Source: SIG575 sp045643165
Lineage (GTDB): Bacteria; Bacillota; Clostridia; Oscillospirales; Acutalibacteraceae
NCBI GenBank assembly: GCA_045643165.1
Contig: JAZUKF010000003.1
Span: 1 to 14,313 of the forward strand
Length of the DNA stretch: 14,313 nt
Direction: 5' to 3'
Positions 5,356-12,587 of the stretch are shown piece after piece (position 1 is the stretch's first letter; the number at the start of each line of letters is the position of its first letter). Position numbers and translations under genes: made by a program. The notes under the pieces are model-generated. The model worked only from the letters and a program-made list of their open reading frames with translations, was not told the DNA's origin and ran no database searches.

Positions 5356-6897
5356 TTATTTATTCTTAATCAAATTCCATATAATATCAAAACCGGGAAG
5401 TTTGTTGATAAAATTCAAAATCGTATCGGGAATAAGACCGTAAACCCAACCTAAATCAATATAGTCATTCAACTGCGGTGCAGGTGCTCCCGCATAGGAA
5501 AGTGTGAACGGCTGAACATAAACCACACCGCCTTCACCGAATACTTCCGCTCTGACGTAACTTCCGATATCACGGCTGTAATCGTCAAGGCAGATCGTAT
5601 CGCCTGTTGCAATGGTTCTTCCGTCGGCAATCCAACGGATAAGGTATGCGTTTTCATCAGCCGTTATTGTTATCGTATCATTAACGTCATCAACTTTTAC
5701 GCCTTTAATAACGGGTGCTTCAACGCTGAACGGTGCCTTATACTTCGGGCATTTATCACCGTTGGCAAGGTTCACTTCTCCCTCTTTGCTGAGAGATTGC
5801 AAAGTCTGTCCGAGAGCTTTTGATTCGGGGCTCTTGTTCTGTTTAACGAGAAGATTGCCGATTTCCGTTATCTCGTCATAATTTCCGATATATTTACTGC
5901 ATGCAAAAAACTGTCCCTTTGAAAGACTGTTTTTAAGATTTTCAACAGTACATTTTTCCATACAGATTTCAGTATAACCCGAATAAGTAACATCAACGGA
6001 ATGGGCATCGCTCGTGGCAAGTCCGAAAACATTTCTTCCTGTGGGAACAACTCTTTGAAGAAGGATATCCCAAAGTTTTCTGTCAAAACGTGTTCTGTCA
6101 TCGCCCTTACTGTTTACATCAATACCGATACAGGAATTATACTGAGTAAGCAGACCTGCAAATTTATCAATAATATATCTGAATTTAATGCTGTTATAAC
6201 TGTAAGCATCTTTGGAGTAAACAACATCTCTCGCTCCTGAATATTCTCCGGGATGGTTGATAACACTGAGTCCGCCCAGTTTATCAATATTGCTGATGGG
6301 AGTTATGTAATCACTTGTTCCGCCGAGAACATCCTCGCCGTAAGGAACAAACCAACTGTTAACATGAGCATTGTTTATTGAAACGGGATTATTTTCTATT
6401 CCAAACGGCACACGCATCATCTCATGACCTGCCGTACCGTCATTTGCGGAAATCTGATAATAATAATCCGCACCGTCCCTTGTAACCAAACCGTACTTAT
6501 CACCCTTTGCGGTAAATCCGCCGTTCTTGTTAAGCACCTCGATGCGACCGCCTCTGTTTTTAAACAACTTGATAAAGGTACTCAAAACGGGATTGACATG
6601 CTCTTCGGTCCAGCTGATACTGTTAATTCCGTGGTCTGTAACGGCAAGAATGTCAAAATCATAATCATAATGAGATTCGATCATCTCTTTAAGCGTTCCG
6701 TTACCGTCGCTTGAAGTTGTGTGGCTATGTAAATCAGCCTTATATTGATTTGTTTTTTCCCAATTTACATCCGCATAAGGATTTTTGATAGTATAATCAA
6801 CATCCTTTACCGCTCCCGCATTTGAAACGACATAAAGACCGGAAAGCATTACGGTGCAAATACATAAAACCGAAACAATTTTTTTAAAACCCTTCAT
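5356..6897 (-). CDS. Secreted PHP-domain phosphoesterase
   Basis: The 513-residue exported protein begins with a signal peptide (MKGFKKIVSVLCICTVMLSG, likely cleavage near AGA-29). The PHP metal-dependent phosphoesterase domain follows: motif I ADLHSHTTSSDG (H57, H59), motif II AVTDHG (D88, H89), a later INHPGEY (H215) and LATSDAH (D297, H299). These supply the metal-binding His/Asp set, so the enzyme should be active outside the membrane; its substrate is unknown. Residues about 394-469 (APVIKGVKVDDVNDTITITA to VQPFTLSYAG) look like a single Ig-like beta-sandwich. The last 40 residues are hydrophobic/amphipathic (LGWVYGLIPDTILNFINKLP), perhaps for surface or membrane association. The start is set by GAAGGGGA (6905-6912) and a strong promoter upstream. 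It is convergent with the VTC operon and shares its terminator. Confidence 0.88.
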   Translation of the reverse strand: MKGFKKIVSVLCICTVMLSGLYVVSNAGAVKDVDYTIKNPYADVNWEKTNQYKADLHSHTTSSDGNGTLKEMIESHYDYDFDILAVTDHGINSISWTEEHVNPVLSTFIKLFKNRGGRIEVLNKNGGFTAKGDKYGLVTRDGADYYYQISANDGTAGHEMMRVPFGIENNPVSINNAHVNSWFVPYGEDVLGGTSDYITPISNIDKLGGLSVINHPGEYSGARDVVYSKDAYSYNSIKFRYIIDKFAGLLTQYNSCIGIDVNSKGDDRTRFDRKLWDILLQRVVPTGRNVFGLATSDAHSVDVTYSGYTEICMEKCTVENLKNSLSKGQFFACSKYIGNYDEITEIGNLLVKQNKSPESKALGQTLQSLSKEGEVNLANGDKCPKYKAPFSVEAPVIKGVKVDDVNDTITITADENAYLIRWIADGRTIATGDTICLDDYSRDIGSYVRAEVFGEGGVVYVQPFTLSYAGAPAPQLNDYIDLGWVYGLIPDTILNFINKLPGFDIIWNLIKNK

Positions 6898-6944
6898 TTT
6901 AAAATCCCCTTCAATAGTATCGTTAGCAATGACTAACCATTAAA

Positions 6945-6973
6945 AGTATATTATTATTTTAAGTTTTTGTCAA
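6945..6973 (-). promoter_or_regulatory. Sigma-A promoter of the PHP phosphoesterase gene
   Basis: A perfect -35 TTGACA (6968-6973 on the minus strand) and a -10 TATACT (6945-6950) are spaced by 17 bases. The leader just downstream holds an inverted repeat GTTAG (6922-6926) / CTAAC (6933-6937), a possible operator. The promoter starts only 28 bases after the asnA stop, and only a weak AT-only hairpin (6986-7000) lies between. Confidence 0.85.
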
Positions 6974-7001
6974 GAGAATTCTTCTGATAAAAATATTATC
7001 C

Positions 7002-8009
7002 TCAAAGAAGGAAAATATTGTGTTTTTCGCACTTCTCTTTCATTTCCTCAGGCCATACCGATGCCTGAACCTCGCCCACATGAGCCTTTGAAAGAAGCAA
7101 CATACACATTCTCGACTGACCTATTCCGCCCCCTATTGTCAAGGGCAGAACATTATCAATGATTTTTTTGTGATAATCAAATTTCAGCCTTTCTTCCTTA
7201 TTACAGAGGGCAAGTTGAGTTTTAAGCGACTGTGCATCAACACGTATTCCCATGGAGGAAACCTCAAAAGAATGACCGAGAACCTCGTTATAGAAAAGTA
7301 AATCCCCGTTCAGTGTCCAATCGTCATAATCAGGTGCTCTTCCGTCATGGGGTTTGCCGTTTTTCAAGGCTCCGCCTATCTGCATAAGAAATACCGTTTT
7401 ATATTTTTCGGTAACGGCATCCTCTCTTTCCTTGGGAGAAAGATCGGGGTACATTTCTTCAAGTTCGGAAGCGGTGATAAAGAAAACGTCTCTTTTTATT
7501 TCCGTTTTCACTGCGGGAAAAATCTTTTTCACCGCATCACTTGTATCGCAAATTGCCGACACGATTTTCTTCACCGTGCTTTTAAGGAAATCAAAATTTC
7601 TGTCCTCTTTTGTGATAACCTTTTCCCAGTCCCATTGGTCAACAAAAACGGAATGGATATTATCCATATCATCATCACGGCGAATTGCATTCATATCGGT
7701 ATAAATTCCCTCACCCGCTTCATAACCGAAACGGTAAAGTGCCATTCTTTTCCACTTTGCAAGGGATTGAACAACCTCAAAATTGCCCTTCATCATCTTT
7801 GCGGTGAAATGAACCTTTCTTTCAACACCGTTAAGGTCATCGTTTATTCCGCTTTCTTCCGTTACGATAATGGGAGCACTCATTCTTTCAAGGTTTAATG
7901 CGGTCGAAAGATTTTTCTGAAAATCATCCTTAATAAATTTAATTGCTTTCTGCGTTTCTCTCGCAGTGAGAGATGAAGAATATCCCTCAGGTAAAATAAG
8001 CTCTCTCAT
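7002..8009 (-). CDS. asnA: Aspartate--ammonia ligase (asparagine synthetase A)
   Basis: This enzyme makes asparagine from aspartate, ammonia and ATP, forming AMP and pyrophosphate. It is a homodimeric cytoplasmic enzyme of the class II tRNA-synthetase fold. The 335 residues match the usual length (330 in E. coli). Diagnostic stretches are RFGYEAGEGIYTDMNAIRRD (93-112), HSVFVDQWDWEKVI (119-132), MQIGGALKNGKPHDGRAPDYDDW (209-231), the motif-3-like GGGIGQSRM (293-301) and the C-terminal GEVQASVWPEE. The ATG at 8009 is chosen for its AAGGAGA site (8015-8021) and family-like start MRELILPEGYSSS; the longer open frame reads backwards into asnS. That ribosome binding site overlaps the asnS stop, so the two genes are coupled and under the same T-box. 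No strong terminator follows. Confidence 0.97.
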   Translation of the reverse strand: MRELILPEGYSSSLTARETQKAIKFIKDDFQKNLSTALNLERMSAPIIVTEESGINDDLNGVERKVHFTAKMMKGNFEVVQSLAKWKRMALYRFGYEAGEGIYTDMNAIRRDDDMDNIHSVFVDQWDWEKVITKEDRNFDFLKSTVKKIVSAICDTSDAVKKIFPAVKTEIKRDVFFITASELEEMYPDLSPKEREDAVTEKYKTVFLMQIGGALKNGKPHDGRAPDYDDWTLNGDLLFYNEVLGHSFEVSSMGIRVDAQSLKTQLALCNKEERLKFDYHKKIIDNVLPLTIGGGIGQSRMCMLLLSKAHVGEVQASVWPEEMKEKCEKHNIFLL

Positions 8010-8019
8010 AAAAATCTCC

Positions 8020-9390
8020 TTATCTGATTGAGCCGACCGTTCTCGGATACAAAATGACATCTCTGATATTCGTTATGCCGGTAACATACATAATAATTCT
8101 TTCAAATCCGAGACCAAATCCGCTGTGGGGTACGGAACCGTATTTTCTTAAATCAAGATAATCGCTGTAATCATCAAGATTCATATTGCGTTTTTTCATA
8201 GCGTCGATAAGTTTATCATAATCAGCCTCACGTTCACTGCAACCGATGATCTCTCCCACGCCGGGAACAAGCAGATCCGTTGCGGCAACAGTTTTTCCGT
8301 CGGGATTTTGTTTCATATAGAATGATTTTATCTCCTTGGGATAATTGATAAGGAAAACGGGTTTATTATATATCTCCTCGGTGATATATCTTTCATGCTC
8401 CGTCTGTAAATCACAACCCCATTCAACGGGATATACAAAATCCTTTCCGGACTTTTTAAGAAGCTCAATGGCTTCGGTATATTCAACGACGGCAAAATCG
8501 TTTTTCACAAGATTTTGAAGTTTTTCCGTAAGTCCTTTTTCAAAAGGCTGTTCAAAGAAAGCAAGTTCTTCAGGACATTTTTCCATAACATCGGAAACAA
8601 TATATTTTATCATTTCCTCCGCAATTTCGATAATATCGGGAAGTTCCGCAAAGGCAACCTCCGGTTCAACATGCCAAAACTCCGCAACATGGCGGGGCGT
8701 ATTGCTGTTTTCGGCACGGAATGAGGGACCGAAAGTATAAATCTTACCCATTGCCATTGCGGCAACTTCACCCTCCAACTGACCTGAAACACTTAATCCC
8801 GCACGTTTTGAGAAGAAATCATTTGAATAATATTCTTCTTCATTTTTATATTTATCGGAATATCCTATCGTGGTAACCTTAAACATTTCTCCCGCTCCCT
8901 CACAGTCGCTGCCCGTGATAAGAGGAGTGTTGACATAAACATAGTTTCTTTCCTGGAAATAGCGGTGAATGGCACTTGCCATTACGGAGCGGACTCTGAA
9001 AACCGCATTAAAAGTATTTGTCCTTGTACGGATATGAGGCATGGTGCGGAGAAATTCAAGGGTATGGCGTTTTTTCTGAAGAGGATAATCTCCGGGACAT
9101 TCTCCCAATACGGAAAATTCCTCCAAATTGATTTCAACTCCGCCCTGTCTTGCCTCAACGACCTCACCTGTTATTTTAAGGGAAACGCCCAGATGCATTG
9201 CATCATCAATATCGCTGATTACATTTTTGTCGATTACGATTTGAAGATGTTTAAGCGTTGTTCCGTCATTGAGTTCGATAAAAGCCATATTTTTAGAGTC
9301 TCTCGCCGTTCTCACCCAACCGCAAACGGTAACCTTTGTTCCTATAAGAGATTTGTTCTGCTGAATTTCTTTAATGTCAATGTGTTTCAT
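8020..9390 (-). CDS. asnS: Asparaginyl-tRNA synthetase
   Basis: This enzyme charges tRNA-Asn with asparagine in the cytoplasm. It has 456 residues, close to the family norm of about 430-466. An N-terminal OB-fold anticodon-binding domain (VTVCGWVRTARDSKNMAFIE, 21-40) leads into the class II catalytic core: motif 1 around 130-160, motif 2 GPSFRAENSNTPRH (221-234) and motif 3 GFGLGFERI (424-432), ending DVILYPRTVGS. The ATG at 9390 has AAGGAGAG 6 bases upstream (9397-9404); the longer open frame enters the leader terminator. A T-box riboswitch with an Asn-type specifier controls it, and asnA follows with overlapping signals. The presence of asnS does not rule out an amidotransferase route, but none is seen here. 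Confidence 0.97.
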   Translation of the reverse strand: MKHIDIKEIQQNKSLIGTKVTVCGWVRTARDSKNMAFIELNDGTTLKHLQIVIDKNVISDIDDAMHLGVSLKITGEVVEARQGGVEINLEEFSVLGECPGDYPLQKKRHTLEFLRTMPHIRTRTNTFNAVFRVRSVMASAIHRYFQERNYVYVNTPLITGSDCEGAGEMFKVTTIGYSDKYKNEEEYYSNDFFSKRAGLSVSGQLEGEVAAMAMGKIYTFGPSFRAENSNTPRHVAEFWHVEPEVAFAELPDIIEIAEEMIKYIVSDVMEKCPEELAFFEQPFEKGLTEKLQNLVKNDFAVVEYTEAIELLKKSGKDFVYPVEWGCDLQTEHERYITEEIYNKPVFLINYPKEIKSFYMKQNPDGKTVAATDLLVPGVGEIIGCSEREADYDKLIDAMKKRNMNLDDYSDYLDLRKYGSVPHSGFGLGFERIIMYVTGITNIRDVILYPRTVGSIR

Positions 9391-9432
9391 TTTTGACTCT
9401 CCTTTATCTGATATTTCACGGGAACGGTCAAT

Positions 9433-9478
9433 AAAAAAAGCACACAATCATCCGTCCCCATAGGACGGGCAACTGTGC
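9433..9478 (-). terminator. T-box terminator hairpin upstream of asnS
   Basis: On the minus strand GCACA (9478-9474) pairs with TGTGC (9444-9440), and CCGTCC (9468-9463) pairs with GGACGG (9457-9452). Seven T residues (9439-9433) follow. The 5' side lies just after the T-box core, so it competes with the antiterminator. It ends about 28 bases before the asnS ribosome binding site. Confidence 0.9.
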
Positions 9479-9722
9479 ACCCGTGGTACCACCTATATTA
9501 TTGAATAAAAATTCAATCACTCTTGCGGCTTCAAAGATAAATATACCTAAAAGCCTTTTCGTTTAACGCACGAATGTCGTCGCACCTACTGACCTGACGG
9601 CGTTCGGATTGAGGCTAAGAAGTGTTCTTCACGCAAACTCCTGCATACGGTTCCCACTATCCCGTACTCACTTCGGCGGTGCTTTTGCGATACTTTTCTT
9701 CCTCACTGCCTTTACAAATATT
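9433..9722 (-). promoter_or_regulatory. T-box riboswitch (tRNA-Asn sensing) of asnS-asnA
   Basis: The leader of about 290 bases has the T-box plan. Near its 5' end lies the stem I start GCAGTGAGGAAGAAAAGTA, similar to the GCAGUGAGAG-type start of glyQS T-boxes. CGCAAA and TTTGCG then pair around the distal part of stem I. The 3' side has GAAGAACACTTC with AAC (9626-9624) as the most likely specifier codon, matching Asn. The conserved T-box core AGGTGGTACCACGG lies at 9494-9481 and can form the antiterminator. The specifier assignment rests on hand-folding. Uncharged tRNA-Asn should favour read-through into asnS and asnA. Confidence 0.92.
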
Positions 9723-9728
9723 ACGATT

Positions 9729-9757
9729 ATTATATACCGAAAAACATCAAAAGTCAA
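9729..9757 (-). promoter_or_regulatory. Sigma-A promoter of the asnS T-box leader
   Basis: A -35 TTGACT (9757-9752) and a perfect -10 TATAAT (9734-9729) are separated by 17 bases. The -35 box begins 3 bases after the sigF stop codon, so the promoter fills almost the whole space between sigF and the leader. Confidence 0.92.
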
Positions 9758-9760
9758 CCG

Positions 9761-10423
9761 TTATTGCAACTTTTTTCTCATTTCAAGAAGTATTTTCTTT
9801 TCCTTTCTTGAAACCTGAACCTGGGACATACCCAATATCTCCGCAGTCTTTGACTGCGTAAGCCCTTTATAATACCGCAGAAGAATTATTTTCCTGTCAT
9901 TTTCCGGGAGTTTTTCAAGTGTCTGTTCAAGTGCCATGGATTCGGAAATTTTTATTTCCGGCGGTTGTGTGGGAATATCTATTTCCTTTGACTCCTCATC
10001 TTCCCCTGATGTCAGGGATATTACGGGCATGGATGCAGTAAGCAGTTCCGCCGTTTCCGCCATTGATAAATCAAGCCTTTTCGCAAGTTGTCCCACCGTA
10101 GGTTCAACTCCCGTTTCAAGGATAAATTTTTCTTTTTCTTTCACAAGTAATCTTATTTTATCTTTCATGGCTCTGCCCACTTTTACAGTGCCGCCGTCAC
10201 GAAAAATTCTTTTTATTTCTCCGAGAATTACCGGCACGGCATAGGTGGAAAACAAAAATCCTCTTGTTTCGTCAAAGCCGTCGGTTGCCTTTACAAGCCC
10301 TAAACAACCCGCCTGAAAAAGGTCATCATATTCCACACCTCTGCCTTTGAATTTACCTGCACAGGCATGGACAAGACCGATATTCTCTTTGATAATTTCA
10401 TCACGTGTTTTCTCTTTTATCAC
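9761..10423 (-). CDS. sigF: RNA polymerase sporulation sigma factor SigF
   Basis: This is the first compartment-specific sporulation sigma factor, active in the forespore and held inactive by SpoIIAB. The 220 residues show region 2 (DDLFQAGCLGLVKATDGFD, 33-51, and FSTYAVPVILGEIKRIFRDG, 58-77, with the TVKVGRAMKD continuation), region 3 (PTVGQLAKRLDLSMAETAEL) and region 4 with its helix-turn-helix (LPENDRKIILLRYYKGLTQ, 172-190, then TAEILGMSQVQVSRKEKKIL). The GTG start at 10423 overlaps the spoIIAB end by 23 bases. It is the first possible start after an in-frame TGA 6 bases upstream and has a GGAAGA site (10434-10439). The N-terminus is about 20 residues shorter than that of B. subtilis SigF. 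Position as third gene after spoIIAA and spoIIAB separates it from SigG. Confidence 0.95.
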   Translation of the reverse strand: MIKEKTRDEIIKENIGLVHACAGKFKGRGVEYDDLFQAGCLGLVKATDGFDETRGFLFSTYAVPVILGEIKRIFRDGGTVKVGRAMKDKIRLLVKEKEKFILETGVEPTVGQLAKRLDLSMAETAELLTASMPVISLTSGEDEESKEIDIPTQPPEIKISESMALEQTLEKLPENDRKIILLRYYKGLTQSKTAEILGMSQVQVSRKEKKILLEMRKKLQ

Positions 10424-10859
10424 CGTTCAAAAATCTTCCGTTTATTCTTTTAGTCAAAGTTACCGTTGTTCCCTTATCCACCTTTGAATTTACCTTCACT
10501 TTATCGGTAAAACTTTCCATAACCGCAAAGCCGAGCCCCGCACGTTCACCGCCCATTGTTGTAAAAAGCGGTTCCATTGCCTTTTTTACATTTTCAATTC
10601 CGCAGCCTTTATCACGAATTTTAATTCTCACAACACCGTTGTCAAACAGACTGACACTTATGTAAATTTTTCCCGTCCCCTCTTTGTAACCGTGAACGAT
10701 GGAATTTGTTACCGCCTCGCTGACTGCCGTTTTTATATCCCCGATTTCCTCAAGTGTGGGATCAAGCTGAGCGATAAAGGATGCCACCGCCACTCTGGAA
10801 AAACTTTCATTTACGGAACGGCTCTCGATTTCCGTTTTCATGGAATTTATTATTTTCAT
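10401..10859 (-). CDS. spoIIAB: Anti-sigma F factor / serine kinase SpoIIAB
   Basis: This GHKL-fold protein binds and blocks SigF, and phosphorylates SpoIIAA using ATP. The 152 residues carry the N-box EAVTNSIVHGY (48-58, with E48 and N52 in the expected catalytic and Mg-binding places), the G1 box DKGCGIE (83-89) and the lid/G2 segment GGERAGLGFAVME (103-115, with E105 and R106, which in Bacillus homologues take part in phosphotransfer and partner switching). The ATG at 10859 lies 4 bases after the spoIIAA stop and has AAGGAG at 10867-10872 inside the end of spoIIAA. The C-terminus overlaps sigF by 23 bases. Such tight packing fits the need for balanced amounts of kinase and sigma factor. 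Confidence 0.96.
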   Translation of the reverse strand: MKIINSMKTEIESRSVNESFSRVAVASFIAQLDPTLEEIGDIKTAVSEAVTNSIVHGYKEGTGKIYISVSLFDNGVVRIKIRDKGCGIENVKKAMEPLFTTMGGERAGLGFAVMESFTDKVKVNSKVDKGTTVTLTKRINGRFLNGDKRENT

Positions 10860-10863
10860 GCTT

Positions 10864-11181
10864 TTACTCCTTTTTGATACTGATTTTTCCTAATTTTTCA
10901 ATGCCGGAAAGTCTGATGACTTTTACCATATTCTTCGGAATATTCACCACCTCGATTTCTCCGTCCAGAGATTTTACAAGGCGGTAACGTCCCATGATCA
11001 GACCTATTCCTGAACTGTCCATAAAGGTTACCCCATCGTAATCAAGCACAAGTTTTTTCGGTTTTGAACGTAAAAATCTTTCGTCTATCCCCTCACGTAT
11101 TTCTCCTGCGGTATGATGGTCTATCTCGCCGGAAATATATGCCGTAAGAGTGTTTTCTTTTTCTTCAAGTATAATTCCCAT
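10864..11181 (-). CDS. spoIIAA: Anti-sigma F factor antagonist SpoIIAA
   Basis: This STAS-domain protein in its unphosphorylated form releases SigF from SpoIIAB; phosphorylation by SpoIIAB inactivates it and SpoIIE reverses this in the forespore. The 105 residues include the conserved phosphorylation loop VTFMDSSGIGLIMGRY. By alignment with B. subtilis Ser58, the target should be Ser57, the second Ser of DSSG. Length is near normal (about 110-117). The ATG at 11181 has GGAGGGT (11185-11191). It is the first gene of spoIIAA-spoIIAB-sigF. A terminator for the upstream gene lies directly before the ribosome binding site. No clear sigma-H or sigma-A promoter was found between the upstream stop (11277) and the start. 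Confidence 0.95.
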   Translation of the reverse strand: MGIILEEKENTLTAYISGEIDHHTAGEIREGIDERFLRSKPKKLVLDYDGVTFMDSSGIGLIMGRYRLVKSLDGEIEVVNIPKNMVKVIRLSGIEKLGKISIKKE

Positions 11182-11194
11182 TTTACCCTCCGAT

Positions 11195-11237
11195 AAAAAA
11201 ATCTGTTTCTCACCGAATATGATAAGAAACAGACTTT
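11195..11237 (-). terminator. Rho-independent terminator after the phosphoesterase gene
   Basis: On the minus strand TCTGTTTCT (11233-11225) pairs with AGAAACAGA (11210-11202) over a 14-base loop. A G-U pair and three A-T pairs extend the stem, and seven T residues (11201-11195) follow. It lies 40 bases after the phosphoesterase stop and immediately before the spoIIAA ribosome binding site. Confidence 0.85.
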
Positions 11238-11276
11238 AAATATTTTGCCGAAACGTGGCAGTTAATTAAATTTTTT

Positions 11277-12587
11277 TCATTGAATTAACGTTTTCAGTTT
11301 TTCGCTCTTCATTCCGTAAGCATTTTCCGCCCATATTTCCGCAGAAAAACCATCCTTGCCGTCAAAAGAAAAATCTACCTTTTCCATGGGATTTGCACGC
11401 CAATAATCGTTGACTTTATACTGTGTGAAAACCGTCTTTCCTTTTTCGTTTTTGACTTCAATTCTGTAAAGGAAAACAATTTTACCGTCCGTACTTGTCG
11501 CTTGCGGTGCAGTAATAATATACTTGTCCCCGTCTTTTCTGACAGAAAGTTTTGCAGAAGAAGAAAACTCCGGCGGGGATGAATGTTCGATCTGATTAAA
11601 CGGAGTATATGCAAAAGTTGATTTATCGCTCGGATTTGTTATGAGATAATCGCAAAGGAACTGTCCGTCCGTTTCGTTAAATCCTCTTAAACGGATTTGA
11701 TTATCTTTGTCAACCTCGACAAGCCATGCCTGACCGGAATCGCCGTAACCCTCAGGATGAACCGTCTTATCATTATCAACGGTAAGTTCCATATATGCAA
11801 TAGCGCCTGTGCCGACTGCTGTATAGTCCCCCTGCCAGATTGAACGGGGATCGTTCAACGGATAATGTGAATGTCCCGAAAAATGAACAACCTGAGGATA
11901 TTTTTTGATAATTGCTCTGAAATTCGTTACGCCCCATCCCTCAAAATATGACGAACCGTAAACCGTACTTTTTACATGCTCATGATGACAAACGAAAATC
12001 GGCTTTTGAGGATCATCTTTTGCGGCGGCCGCAAGTTGTTTTTCAAGCCACAATTTCTGATAAATCCCGTATCGTAGTCCCTCATATTTTGATGTTGAAA
12101 TTCCGATAAAATGATATCCGTTGATCACAACATGGAAATCGGAATTTTCTTTCGTAATATCGCTGATATATTTCAAAGACTTCTTGCCGTTATCAGTACT
12201 GTCGTGACTTTTGGCAACGACCGCAAGTAACTTCGTTTCGTCTTTTTTTGCTTCTTCGATCACTTTTCGGAAAGCGTCAAACTGTTCCTCTTTTCCTTTG
12301 TCCGTTACATCTCCCACAAACAAGGCTCCGTCAAGCGTAGGATGGTTTTTATCCTCTTCGGATATTTTGTAAGCAAAAGAAAACACTCTTTTTATCCTGT
12401 CGATCCTGCCGGGAGCGTTAAGGTTTACATGTGTATCACTGCAAACCGTAAAACGCAAAACGGGTTCAAAATCCTCCGCCTCTTTTTGCTGAACTTTATT
12501 ATGGGGAGCAAATCCCGTAAGCAAAGAAGAAAAGAATGTCAGCACCATCATTACGTATGATACTATTTTTTTATAAAAGTTTTTCAT
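11277..12587 (-). CDS. Secreted calcineurin-like metallophosphoesterase with altered GNHD motif
   Basis: This is an exported phosphoesterase of unknown substrate. Residues 1-27 form a signal peptide (MKNFYKKIVSYVMMVLTFFS). The calcineurin-like core follows: CSDTH (D51, H53), FVGDVTD (D93), CHHEH (H201, H202) and FSGHSH (H239, H241). The usual GNHD/E motif reads AKSHDS (125-130), so the metal-bridging Asn is replaced by Ser127, while His128 and Asp129 remain. Residues about 310-436 look like a C-terminal beta-rich domain (SVRKDGDKYIITAPQ, GKIVFLYRIEVKN, ENAYGMKSEKL). A GTG at 12590 directly precedes the ATG at 12587; GGAGTGG is 7-9 bases upstream and either could start. The start overlaps the folC end by 17-20 bases, so translation is coupled. 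Other family enzymes act on nucleotides, phosphodiesters or phosphoproteins. Confidence 0.88.
   Translation of the reverse strand: MKNFYKKIVSYVMMVLTFFSSLLTGFAPHNKVQQKEAEDFEPVLRFTVCSDTHVNLNAPGRIDRIKRVFSFAYKISEEDKNHPTLDGALFVGDVTDKGKEEQFDAFRKVIEEAKKDETKLLAVVAKSHDSTDNGKKSLKYISDITKENSDFHVVINGYHFIGISTSKYEGLRYGIYQKLWLEKQLAAAAKDDPQKPIFVCHHEHVKSTVYGSSYFEGWGVTNFRAIIKKYPQVVHFSGHSHYPLNDPRSIWQGDYTAVGTGAIAYMELTVDNDKTVHPEGYGDSGQAWLVEVDKDNQIRLRGFNETDGQFLCDYLITNPSDKSTFAYTPFNQIEHSSPPEFSSSAKLSVRKDGDKYIITAPQATSTDGKIVFLYRIEVKNEKGKTVFTQYKVNDYWRANPMEKVDFSFDGKDGFSAEIWAENAYGMKSEKLKTLIQ

Noticed and set aside
6986..7000. GATAA/TTATC hairpin after asnA as a terminator
   Set aside because: The stem is five AT-rich pairs and is too weak to count. 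It is recorded only as the absence of a clear asnA terminator.
7347..7898. Long plus-strand open frames (183 and 116 codons) opposite asnA
   Set aside because: They are antisense to a fully conserved asnA, have no ribosome binding site, and resemble no family. They are shadows of the real gene's codon use.
9421..9430. GGAACGGTCA in the asnS leader, identical to half of the 20-bp palindrome
   Set aside because: It is a single half-site of ten bases without its partner arm or the rest of the repeat, so chance is the simpler explanation.
9609..9861. Short plus-strand open frames over the asnS leader
   Set aside because: The region is explained by the T-box and its promoter on the minus strand, and the frames have no ribosome binding site.
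11246..11260. TGCC/GGCA hairpin downstream of the phosphoesterase gene
   Set aside because: The 4-bp stem has no U run after it; the adjacent stem at 11202-11237 is the convincing terminator.
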